NCBI GenBank assembly: GCA_000472185.1
Contig: AVDB01000004.1
Span: 276,700-340,699, forward strand
Direction: 5' to 3'
DNA: 64,000 nt
Source of the DNA: Rhodobacteraceae bacterium HIMB11
GTDB taxonomy: Bacteria > Pseudomonadota > Alphaproteobacteria > Rhodobacterales > Rhodobacteraceae
Part shown: one piece after another, positions 47,593 to 54,767 of the stretch
Numbering within the stretch: the stretch's first letter is position 1
Layout: the number at the start of each line of letters is the position of its first letter
The notes under the pieces: generated by a model
Told to the model about the DNA's origin: nothing
Databases searched by the model: none
The model's input: the letters and a program-made list of their open reading frames with translations, nothing else
Made by a program: the position numbers and the translations under genes

Positions 47593-48342
47593 ATGTTTGG
47601 AATCGATCTAATAGATGCGGGATTGCTGCCCGCGATGATTGTGGCTGCGGTGGCAGGGTTGTTGTCGTTCTTAAGCCCCTGTGTGCTGCCGATTGTGCCG
47701 CCCTATTTGGCCTATATGAGTGGCGTGTCGTTGAATGATCTAAACGATGGATCACGCCGATCCTCTGCCGTTTTACCCGCTATCTTTTTCGTTCTCGGGC
47801 TGAGCACCGTTTTCCTGATCTTGGGGTTCGCAGCCTCGGCTCTTGGGTCGGTTTTTGCGACCTATCAATCGTATTTCAATACAATTGCCGCGATCCTGGT
47901 TATGATTTTTGGCGCGCATTTTGTAGGCGTTTATCGGATTGGGTTTCTGGATCGCGAGGCGCGGATGGATGCGGGGGATCAGGGCGGTTCCGCCTTTGGA
48001 GCCTATATCCTTGGTCTGGCTTTTGCCTTTGGTTGGACCCCCTGTATCGGCCCACAACTGGGTGCGATCCTGAGCCTCGCAGCCCAAGAGGCATCTGTGA
48101 TGCGAGGCACGATATTACTGGCGGTGTATGCGCTTGGGCTTGGGGTGCCATTTTTGTTGGTTGCGGTATTTTTGTCCCGTTTGGGTGGCGTTCTGACTTG
48201 GATGAAGCGTCACATGGAACAAATTGAAAAGCTTATGGGTTTGTTGCTTTGGACCATTGGTTTGTTGATGCTGACAGGCGGATTTTCGGCGATGTCCTTT
48301 TGGCTTTTGGAAAACTTCCCTGCACTGGCAACCTTGGGCTAG
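47593..48342 (+). CDS. ccdA: Cytochrome c biogenesis protein CcdA
   Basis: CcdA moves reducing power from cytoplasmic thioredoxin across the inner membrane to apocytochrome c reductases. The 249-residue protein has six membrane segments and the two redox cysteines in FLSPCVLPIVPPYLAYMSG (near 32) and GWTPCIGPQLGAIL (near 156), as expected for the short DsbD-like family. No Ccm gene is nearby. It is followed by a decayed gene. Confidence 0.94.
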   Translation: MFGIDLIDAGLLPAMIVAAVAGLLSFLSPCVLPIVPPYLAYMSGVSLNDLNDGSRRSSAVLPAIFFVLGLSTVFLILGFAASALGSVFATYQSYFNTIAAILVMIFGAHFVGVYRIGFLDREARMDAGDQGGSAFGAYILGLAFAFGWTPCIGPQLGAILSLAAQEASVMRGTILLAVYALGLGVPFLLVAVFLSRLGGVLTWMKRHMEQIEKLMGLLLWTIGLLMLTGGFSAMSFWLLENFPALATLG

Positions 48343-48400
48343 ATTTACAACCGTTTTCCCGCCATAGTCAGTAGAAGGAGACGGGCGGGATGATGCGCAA

Positions 48401-48724
48401 ATGACACAAGATGTTTTTCGCAGGCGGGTCCTTTACATAACCGGATTTGATCCATTTCCACCCCGCCGTTACCATTAATTATACCGAACCGAGTCCCAAG
48501 AGCAGGCGCGCATATCCGATTACACAATCGCACAAGAACCGCTGCGCAGCGCCGACAATTTCGACGGGCGTGTCACCAGCACGATTGAGGGGCCATTGTT
48601 GATCGCGGCGATTTTGCGAAAATATCGGGTTACAATGACCGAACATGGTCGGCCCGTGCCTGTGGCGCATTTAACCGTGCGGGCCAAGGATGGAATTTGG
48701 TTGAACTTTCAATCGCGCGATTGA
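48401..48724 (+). pseudogene. Relic: hydrolase N-terminus joined to a cytochrome P450 C-terminus
   Basis: One frame of 108 codons, broken by a TAA at 48476, reads RRRVLYITGFDPFPPRRYH, then LYRTESQEQARISDYTIA. This resembles the start of an uncharacterised alpha/beta-hydrolase-like family common in Rhodobacteraceae (from memory). After about 48593 it reads PLLIAAILRKYRV...PVAHLTVRAKDGIWL, which looks like the end of a cytochrome P450. This looks like two genes fused by a deletion and then inactivated. The family assignments need a search; absence of an intact gene is clear. Confidence 0.5.
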
Positions 48725-48951
48725 TCCGCTGCGCGTTCCATATAGTGACGCAAAACATAATCACGAATGGCGCTAGCCAATCCTTCGGTTTCGATATCAC
48801 GTGTTTCGTCGATCAGGGCCGCCAATTCATTGATCGCCAAATCGCGTTCGCGAGCCATCGAACAAAAGGCCGTCCAAAAGCGATCCTCGATACTGACCGA
48901 CGTGCGATGCCCCCGCAATGTAAGAGAGCGTTTTCTTGGGCGCAGGCTCAT
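48709..48951 (-). CDS. Ribbon-helix-helix domain protein
   Basis: This 80-residue protein begins RPRKRSLTLRGHRTSVSIEDRFW, the basic strand typical of a ribbon-helix-helix DNA-binding fold. Two helices follow (WTAFCSMARERDLAINELAALIDE and GLASAIRDYVLRHY). Such proteins are common next to a DUF4169 gene and sspB in this family, which is the arrangement here. It overlaps that upstream gene by four bases and the relic by 16 bp. Its target is unknown. Confidence 0.82.
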   Translation of the reverse strand: MSLRPRKRSLTLRGHRTSVSIEDRFWTAFCSMARERDLAINELAALIDETRDIETEGLASAIRDYVLRHYMERAADQSRD

Positions 48952-49124
48952 GTGTCTAGCTTATGTTGATCCACGTGATCTTTGGCCTTAGCAGCGATCA
49001 CATCATCCCGTTTCTTTTCGCCCTTGGTGCGTCCAAATTTCTGCGCGTTCTGATCGGCGATTTTTCGTTTTTCTGCGCGGGTCTTGGTTTTGCGGGCACG
49101 GTTTAGGTTGATGATCTCGGCCAT
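48948..49124 (-). CDS. DUF4169 small basic protein
   Basis: The 58-residue product begins AEIINLNRARKTKTRAEKRK and continues with ADQNAQKFGRTKGEKKRDD. This Arg/Lys-rich pattern is known as DUF4169 in alphaproteobacteria. No function is assigned to the family. The ATG at 49124 is preceded by a weak AGTTCCCC region without a strong ribosome site. The stop overlaps the ribbon-helix-helix start (ATGA), and sspB ends 15 bp upstream, so the three are likely one transcript. Confidence 0.8.
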   Translation of the reverse strand: MAEIINLNRARKTKTRAEKRKIADQNAQKFGRTKGEKKRDDVIAAKAKDHVDQHKLDT

Positions 49125-49139
49125 GATAGGGGAACTGTG

Positions 49140-49613
49140 TTACCTGCGGAATTGATCCAATGACACAACCTCGGCCTCTTGGCGGGGTTCTTCATCTGAT
49201 GTTTCTGTGGCCTCAGCGCTCGGCTCAGTCTCGTCTGCCTCTTCCTCATCTTCATCCATATCTTGGTTTTCAAAGCGCAAACCAAATTCGACTGATGGGT
49301 CAACGAATGTTTGGATCGCATCAAAGGGGATCTGAATGGGCTCTGGTTGATCGCCAAAGTTCAGCGTGATGGAAAACCCATCCTCGCGCACCTCCAGATT
49401 GTCAAACCAATGCTGAATGACAACGGTCATTTCCTCAGGATAGCGATCATTAAGCCAATTTGCCAATTGCACATCGGGATGCGTGGTATCAAAAGTGATA
49501 AAGAAATGGTGGTTTCCTGGTAGGCCGTGATCGCGCACCTGTTCCAGCACATTAAAGATCAGACCCCGCATGGCGCGATGCATCAATGATCCGTAATCCA
49601 ATGTATCTGTCAT
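49140..49613 (-). CDS. sspB: SspB-family ClpXP adaptor
   Basis: SspB binds the ssrA tag added to stalled proteins and delivers them to ClpXP. The 157-residue protein has the alphaproteobacterial type of fold: DYGSLMHRAMRGLIFNVLEQV, then HHFFITFDTTHPDVQLANWL. The strand region FSITLNFGDQPEPIQIPFDAI contains the tag-binding groove. The tail is acidic and disordered with a short basic end (VVSLDQFRR) matching the ClpX-docking peptide of other SspBs. It is adjacent to ssrA, which encodes the tag. Confidence 0.92.
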   Translation of the reverse strand: MTDTLDYGSLMHRAMRGLIFNVLEQVRDHGLPGNHHFFITFDTTHPDVQLANWLNDRYPEEMTVVIQHWFDNLEVREDGFSITLNFGDQPEPIQIPFDAIQTFVDPSVEFGLRFENQDMDEDEEEADETEPSAEATETSDEEPRQEAEVVSLDQFRR

Positions 49614-49689
49614 GGGAAACTCCTTATCGTTCTCTTAACCATAAGGGATTTCTGTGGAAACAAAAGCGGATATTTTTGTGAAGTGGAGG

Positions 49690-49980
49690 TATTCTGTTGC
49701 CAGGAACCTCCGTAACCCCGCCTAGCGTTGCTTGACCCTAGGGCTTTAGATTTCAGTATCTCCGACCGCTTACGCAGCCATTGCTACTGGAGCACGATTG
49801 TCATTTGCAATTGTACAGTTTTCGCCGATAACGGTGGCAGACAGCCGAGACAAAGCTAACACCTTTAGACGTTCGTCGATCCTATTTCAGCCCCGTGTGG
49901 TTTTGGTGGAGCTGCCGGGTACCGCCCCCGGGTCCGATCCGCTTATTACGCGCGCGTTTATGTCCATAGTCCCTAAGGAC
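49690..49980 (-). ncRNA. ssrA: Two-piece (permuted) tmRNA
   Basis: On the minus strand the acceptor piece comes first and ends with a T-arm and CAGCTCCACCA (CCA at 49906-49904). Nine bases later the coding piece begins GGGGCTG at 49894. These pair as a seven-base acceptor stem with a G3-U70 pair, the alanyl-tRNA synthetase identity element. The tag reading frame reads GCA AAT GAC AAT CGT GCT CCA GTA GCA ATG GCT GCG TAA (about 49811-49773), ANDNRAPVAMAA, ending in the AA signal for ClpXP. The permuted order with a short processed spacer is the alphaproteobacterial form. Outer boundaries are approximate. Confidence 0.93.
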
Positions 49981-50047
49981 ACAGTGAACATATGTCTGAT
50001 CCATAGGGATGTGAAGGGGCGAAAGTGATTTTACGGGCAGCCGCTGT

Positions 50048-50776
50048 TTATTTTTTGTCACGATCCGCCAAAACCTTGGCCGCCAATTGCATGGAATACT
50101 CGGCTAACTCGCCCAATGTGCGTTCTGCCAAAGGAATATCCTGCGTTTCCAAAGATGTGATCAGGGCCGCATGGTGGCTGATGATTTTGGCGCGGGATCG
50201 GGCGGTAAAGGTGATCATGTTCATCAGCGGTAGCATCGCCTCAACTGCGCCAGTCAGTTGATAGGACAGCACGGGGTTTTGCGCACAATCCACAAAGGAT
50301 CGGTGAAAGGCCACATCCGATGCGCACCATTCCTCATCACTTAGATCGGGCGAGGTTTGGCGGTGCAATTCACGGCGCATGACGGACAGTTGCTCTTCGC
50401 TGCGCCGCGCGCAGGCCAATGGCACGCAAGAGCGTTCCAGCGCAAAGCGCGCCTCGCAGGCGACATCAATGTTGATATCGTTCATTGATAACAACAGGGT
50501 CGATGTGGTGATGTTTTGCGAATAGGCGTCCTGATAGCTGAGTTTGTTCACAAAAGCCCCACCAAAAGCACCACGTTGCGTGCGGATCAGGGATTGTGCC
50601 GCCAAACGTTTCAACGCCTCTCGTACCGTGGAACGGGACACAGAAAATTGTTCGGAAAGCTCGGCCTCAGACGGGAGGCGCTCATTCACAATCAATCGCC
50701 CCTCAACAATCGAATCCCGAATTTTGGATGCGATTTGAGCCGAAAGATCCGTTGCGTCATTTTGTGTGTTTTTCAT
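50048..50776 (-). CDS. GntR-family (FadR/FCD) transcriptional regulator
   Basis: The 242-residue protein has an N-terminal GntR winged helix (IRDSIVEGRLIVNERLPSEAELSEQFSVSRSTVREALKRLA, split around residues 18-58) and a C-terminal all-helical FCD ligand domain. It is divergent from the DUF2182-DUF1326-dmdA-acuI run. In Ruegeria pomeroyi a GntR gene also neighbours dmdA, so control of DMSP catabolism is plausible but unproven. The two divergent frames share about 60 bp of promoter. Confidence 0.87.
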   Translation of the reverse strand: MKNTQNDATDLSAQIASKIRDSIVEGRLIVNERLPSEAELSEQFSVSRSTVREALKRLAAQSLIRTQRGAFGGAFVNKLSYQDAYSQNITTSTLLLSMNDINIDVACEARFALERSCVPLACARRSEEQLSVMRRELHRQTSPDLSDEEWCASDVAFHRSFVDCAQNPVLSYQLTGAVEAMLPLMNMITFTARSRAKIISHHAALITSLETQDIPLAERTLGELAEYSMQLAAKVLADRDKK

Positions 50777-50834
50777 TTGTCAGACAATTAAAAGTCTGAC
50801 ATTTAAATTTCAAGTATTAATTGGAATCGCCGCA

Positions 50835-51596
50835 ATGGTTTCTGAACACATTCGCAAAATGACGGGATGGCACTGGATCGGCCTTTATGGGGCGATTTTG
50901 CTGGCGTGGGGCGTGCTTTATGCCATGTCATTATCTGTGGGCGATTTGCGGGAATTGCGGGCGATCTATGGCGCGGAATTTTGGGCAACCCTATGTGTGG
51001 TCAGCCCAGATGGCGCGGGCTTTTTCCGCCTATTCCTGATGTGGTCGTTGATGAGTGTTGCTATGATGGCACCCACCGCGCTGCCCGCATTCGCGACCTA
51101 TGATGATTTGGGGGCTGTGGCGCAAACGAACCTATGGAAATTGATCGTAGGTTATCTGGTTGTTTGGATCTCCTTCTCTTTGCTTGCCAGCGGTTTGCAA
51201 ATGGTGCTGCTTGTTTACGGCGCGGTGGATCAGCTGGGGCAATCAACTTCTCGCTATCTTTCGGCCGCCCTATTGGCCATCGCGGGGGGGTATCAGTTTT
51301 CACATGTGAAAGAAGCTTGCCTGTCCAAATGCCGCGCGCCGCTGACCTTTTTCATGCAATATTTTGACGAAGGGGCGTGGCGTAATGGTCTGCGTCTGGG
51401 ATTGGTGTGTTTGGGATGTTGCTGGGCGCTGATGTGTCTGGCCTTTGTCGGCGGTGTGATGAATTTGGTCTTTATGGGACTGGCGACTTTGTTAATGGTG
51501 GTTGAAAAGCTACCACAACTTGGAACGTATATAACGAAACCTTTGGGTTATGGTTTGTTGTGTGGTGCAGCACTCATTGCCCTTGGTCTTATTTAA
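50835..51596 (+). CDS. DUF2182 integral membrane protein
   Basis: The 253-residue protein has about six to seven membrane segments. It has the DUF2182 signatures SLMSVAMMAPTALPAFATYDD near residue 75 and CLSKCRAPLTFF near 167, where paired cysteines suggest metal binding. The family is annotated as predicted metal-binding and has no proven function. A longer frame starts at 50766, but the ATG at 50835 gives a sensible N-terminus. It is paired with DUF1326, which starts 10 bp after its stop codon. Confidence 0.85.
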   Translation: MVSEHIRKMTGWHWIGLYGAILLAWGVLYAMSLSVGDLRELRAIYGAEFWATLCVVSPDGAGFFRLFLMWSLMSVAMMAPTALPAFATYDDLGAVAQTNLWKLIVGYLVVWISFSLLASGLQMVLLVYGAVDQLGQSTSRYLSAALLAIAGGYQFSHVKEACLSKCRAPLTFFMQYFDEGAWRNGLRLGLVCLGCCWALMCLAFVGGVMNLVFMGLATLLMVVEKLPQLGTYITKPLGYGLLCGAALIALGLI

Positions 51597-51606
51597 GGAG
51601 AACATC

Positions 51607-52290
51607 ATGGCAAGTGATCGTTTAGAGGTACCTGCAAAAATAGATAGCCGTCATCCAGAGGCGATGAAAAAGGACCCGGGCCTGACGCCTTGGGCGATTA
51701 AGGGTGAATTGATCCTGAACTGTAACTGTACAGTGTTCTGCCCTTGCGTTGTATCCTTGGGCAAACATGCGCCAACAGAAGGTTACTGTCAGGCATGGGC
51801 AGGAGTCCGCATCGACGAAGGGCACTATGGCGACGAAGATCTATCTGGTTTGAACGTCGGGTTGGTGTTGGAAATTCCGGGCCTGATGGCGCGCGGCAAC
51901 TGGAAAGCGGCGGCCTATATTGACGATCGCGCAAGCTATGCCGCCTATGAAGCGTTGATCAAAATTTTTAGCGGTCAGGCCAAGGGCACAACAGGGTTGT
52001 TCAAGGTACTGGTCAGTGAATTTTTGGGCGCGGAACGCGCACCCGTTGAATTCACAACCGAAGGCAATGCACGCCGTCTAGTGGTGGGTAAGGTCATTCA
52101 GGGTGAAATTGTTCCAGTTCCTGGTCACAAGGGCGAAGAAATCGTTGTGAAAAACACAGAATATTGGATGGGCCCAGATATCACTGTGGCCACTGCAACC
52201 AAGGGCCGAGTGCGCGCACATGGCCGCGTTTGGGATTTTGACGGCCGCTCTGCCGAGATCTGTCAAATTGACTGGCACGGTCCACGCTAA
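51607..52290 (+). CDS. DUF1326 protein with a CxC-x3-CxC motif
   Basis: The 227-residue soluble protein has the DUF1326 core WAIKGELILNCNCTVFCPC, in which four cysteines (CxC-x3-CxC) could bind a metal. GYCQAWAGVRIDEGHYGD follows, and it ends with strands ending AEICQIDWHGP. No catalytic role is known. It follows DUF2182 by 10 bp behind AAGGAGAAC; the two genes co-occur widely, so they probably work together. A hairpin separates it from dmdA. Confidence 0.83.
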   Translation: MASDRLEVPAKIDSRHPEAMKKDPGLTPWAIKGELILNCNCTVFCPCVVSLGKHAPTEGYCQAWAGVRIDEGHYGDEDLSGLNVGLVLEIPGLMARGNWKAAAYIDDRASYAAYEALIKIFSGQAKGTTGLFKVLVSEFLGAERAPVEFTTEGNARRLVVGKVIQGEIVPVPGHKGEEIVVKNTEYWMGPDITVATATKGRVRAHGRVWDFDGRSAEICQIDWHGPR

Positions 52291-52305
52291 ACCCGTTTTG
52301 ATTTG

Positions 52306-52350
52306 AAACAGGGGGTGGGTTTGAAACCTACTCCTCTGTTTTCGTTTCTC
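52306..52350 (+). terminator. Long hairpin before dmdA (terminator or attenuator-like)
   Basis: AAACAGGGGGTGGGTTT and AAACCTACTCCTCTGTTT form about 17 pairs with wobbles and one bulge, followed by TTCGTTTCTCTTT. It ends 29 bp before the dmdA ATG. That leaves little room for a separate promoter after it, so partial termination, processing or mRNA protection are the likely roles. Confidence 0.5.
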
Positions 52351-52370
52351 TTTGGATTAGGAGTCCTAGG

Positions 52371-53471
52371 ATGGCAGGTATTGTTCCATCACGCCGCGTG
52401 CGCGGTACCCCGTTTACAGCTGGTGTTCAGGCGGCTGGCGCCAAGGCCTATACGGTCTATAACCACATGTTACTGGCCAGCTATTTCGAAAGTTATGAGG
52501 CCGATTATCGTCACCTGAAAGAGCATGTTCAGGTTTGGGATGTGGCCGTTGAACGTCAGGTCAGCGTCAAGGGCCCCGATGCCCTGCGCCTGATGAAAAT
52601 GATGAGCCCGCGCGACATGGATCGCATGGCGGATGATCAGTGTTACTATGTGCCGATTTGTGATCACAATGGGGGCATGTTGAATGACCCTGTGGCAATC
52701 AAATTGGCGCAGGATCATTATTGGCTATCGCTCGCGGATGGTGATTTGCTGCAATATGCGCTTGGTCTTGCGATTGCATCGAATATGGATGTTGAAATTG
52801 TGGAACCCGATGTGTCGCCACTAGCGGTGCAGGGGCCGAAGGCCGATGAATTGATGTCTCGTGTTTTTGGGGATGATGTGCGTGATATACGTTTCTTCCG
52901 TTACAAACGCATGGCGTTTATGGATACGGAATTTGTGGTTGCGCGTTCTGGGTGGTCCAAACAGGGCGGCTTTGAAATCTATGTGGATGGCACACAATAT
53001 GGCATGCCGTTGTGGGATGCCTTGATGGCGGCTGGTCAGGATTTGAACGTGCGCGCAGGCTGTCCAAATCTGATCGAACGGATTGAAGGCGGATTGTTGT
53101 CTTTTGGGTCAGACATGACGCGCGAAAACACCCCTGTTGAGGCGGGATTGGCCAAATTCTGTAATTCTCCTGAGGATTACATCGGCAAATCCGTGATCGA
53201 AGCACAAAAGGAAAATGGCCCCCCCCGTCAAATTCGTCCCATCGAAATTTCGGGGTCTGGCGATCTGCCCCATAATGCGACCGGTTGGTCGGTTTATGCG
53301 GATGGGAAAAATGTGGGCCTGATCGCATCGGCCACATGGTCCCCTGATTTCAACACAAACGTGGCCATTGGCATGATTGATGCGGGCTATTGGGATGCGG
53401 GCCAAGAGTTAATCGTAAACACAGGTGCGGGCGAACGCAGCGCCCGCGTCAAAGACAGATTTTGGATTTAA
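52371..53471 (+). CDS. dmdA: Dimethylsulfoniopropionate demethylase
   Basis: DmdA moves a methyl group of DMSP to tetrahydrofolate, giving 3-methylmercaptopropionate, the route that competes with release of DMS. The 366-residue protein has the GcvT-like fold. It has SRRVRGTPFTAGVQAAGAKAY at the N-terminus, the SPRDMDRMADDQCYYVPICDHNGGMLNDPV block near 77-107, and GWSKQGGFEIYVDG near 190. Length and the neighbouring acuI match the R. pomeroyi locus. Close relatives act on other methyl donors, so DMSP is a confident but inferred substrate. Confidence 0.87.
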   Translation: MAGIVPSRRVRGTPFTAGVQAAGAKAYTVYNHMLLASYFESYEADYRHLKEHVQVWDVAVERQVSVKGPDALRLMKMMSPRDMDRMADDQCYYVPICDHNGGMLNDPVAIKLAQDHYWLSLADGDLLQYALGLAIASNMDVEIVEPDVSPLAVQGPKADELMSRVFGDDVRDIRFFRYKRMAFMDTEFVVARSGWSKQGGFEIYVDGTQYGMPLWDALMAAGQDLNVRAGCPNLIERIEGGLLSFGSDMTRENTPVEAGLAKFCNSPEDYIGKSVIEAQKENGPPRQIRPIEISGSGDLPHNATGWSVYADGKNVGLIASATWSPDFNTNVAIGMIDAGYWDAGQELIVNTGAGERSARVKDRFWI

Positions 53472-53488
53472 GAAAGTAGGAGGATCAG

Positions 53489-54481
53489 ATGTTTAATGCA
53501 TTAGTGGTCAATAAGGATGAAGAAAGCGGTAAAACATCCGCCGCGGTCGAACAAATCAGCACCGACCAACTGCCCGAAGGCAATGTTGTGGTGAACGTTG
53601 AATATTCAACCGTAAACTACAAGGACGGCCTTTGCATTGGTCCAGGTGGCGGTTTGGTGCGCGAATACCCGCATGTTCCAGGAATTGATTTCGCAGGAAC
53701 CATCGAAAGCTCTGACGATTCACGCTATAGCGCAGGGGACAGTGTTGTCCTAACGGGTTGGCGCGTGGGTGAGGTACATTGGGGTGGATACGCCCAAAAG
53801 GCCCGCGTCAATGCCGATTGGCTGGTTCCATTGCCAAGCGGTCTGTCATCACGTCAGGCGATGGCGGTCGGCACCGCGGGCTTTACCGCGATGTTGGCGG
53901 TTATGGCGCTTGAGGATCATGGGTTAAAACCGGATCAAGGCCCTGTTTTGGTAACGGGCGCTGCGGGGGGCGTTGGATCTGTTGCGACAGCGATCCTAGC
54001 AAACCTTGGGTATGAGGTTGCGGCCGTCACAGGACGTCCCGAAACCGAAGAGTATTTGCGCGCCCTTGGTGCCACCCAAATCGTGCCACGGGAAGAGATC
54101 AACGAAACCGTTAAACGCCCGCTAGAGCGTGAAACATGGGCCGGATGTGTCGACGCCGTGGGTGGTGACATGTTAGCGCGTGTTTTGGGCCAAATGAAAT
54201 ACGGCGGATCGGTTTCTGCGGTAGGTTTGGCAGGGGGCGCGGGCCTGCCTGCGACGGTAATTCCGTTCCTGCTGCGCGGTGTGAACCTATTGGGGATCGA
54301 CAGCGTGATGCAACCCTGTGACAACCGCCTACGCGCCTGGGAACGCATTGCAAAAGACCTGCCCATGGATAAGCTTGAGGCGATGATCCACCCCGCAACC
54401 TTGGGTGATTTGCCAGCATTGGGCAAAGACATCCTAAAGGGACAAGTTAAGGGCCGCGTCGTCGTTGACGTAAACGCCTAA
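53489..54481 (+). CDS. acuI: Acryloyl-CoA reductase (NADPH)
   Basis: AcuI reduces acryloyl-CoA to propionyl-CoA, detoxifying acrylate made from DMSP cleavage. The 330-residue zinc-less MDR-family protein has VEYSTVNYKDGLCIGPGGG near 35-53, VPGIDFAGTI, and the cofactor motif VTGAAGGVGSVA near 150. It starts 17 bp after dmdA behind AGGAGG and is probably co-transcribed. Propionyl-CoA is also the product of MmsA in this window. Confidence 0.92.
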   Translation: MFNALVVNKDEESGKTSAAVEQISTDQLPEGNVVVNVEYSTVNYKDGLCIGPGGGLVREYPHVPGIDFAGTIESSDDSRYSAGDSVVLTGWRVGEVHWGGYAQKARVNADWLVPLPSGLSSRQAMAVGTAGFTAMLAVMALEDHGLKPDQGPVLVTGAAGGVGSVATAILANLGYEVAAVTGRPETEEYLRALGATQIVPREEINETVKRPLERETWAGCVDAVGGDMLARVLGQMKYGGSVSAVGLAGGAGLPATVIPFLLRGVNLLGIDSVMQPCDNRLRAWERIAKDLPMDKLEAMIHPATLGDLPALGKDILKGQVKGRVVVDVNA

Positions 54482-54488
54482 TAATTCC

Positions 54489-54520
54489 ACTGCGCCCCGC
54501 TCTAGATGGTGGGGCGCAGT
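54489..54520 (+). terminator. Hairpin after acuI
   Basis: ACTGCGCCCC and GGGGCGCAGT pair perfectly over ten bases around a 12-base loop, starting 8 bp after acuI. The following sequence is only weakly T-rich, so it may need another factor or act as a stability hairpin. Confidence 0.6.
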
Positions 54521-54556
54521 CGACTGAAGTTGCTTTTGCTTTCATTGATTTATTCA

Positions 54557-54645
54557 TAAAACTTAGGCGACCTCGGGTGGCGACGAAGGCGCCTCCCAAG
54601 GGGGAGGTCGGCGCCTTGCCAATCTGACGATTGGCTAAGGTTTTA
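54557..54645. ncRNA. Candidate structured RNA of unknown type
   Basis: AAAACTTAG at 54558-54566 pairs with CTAAGGTTTT at 54635-54644 (one bulge), enclosing a multi-branch region. Inside are an eight-pair stem (AAGGCGCC/GGCGCCTT, 54586-54617) with an inner CTCCC/GGGAG, and a seven-pair stem (GCCAATC/GATTGGC, 54618-54635) with a TGAC loop. Three nested perfect or near-perfect stems in 89 bases are unlikely by chance. It lies between acuI and the PLP enzyme gene. I do not recognise it as a known riboswitch. Confidence 0.4.
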
Positions 54646-54767
54646 CTGTTACAGGCTTTAGCTTTGCGGTCTATGTCGCACTGCCATTTGCAGGCCCAAT
54701 CCCAATGACGCCCCTTGCAAATCCCCCAAACCGCTTGCACAGTGCCTGAAAACAAACGGGGGGCGAC

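Noticed and set aside
49798..50028. Plus-strand ORF over the tmRNA
   Set aside because: The minus strand encodes a clear tmRNA with tag frame and acceptor stem; the ORF has no recognisable product.
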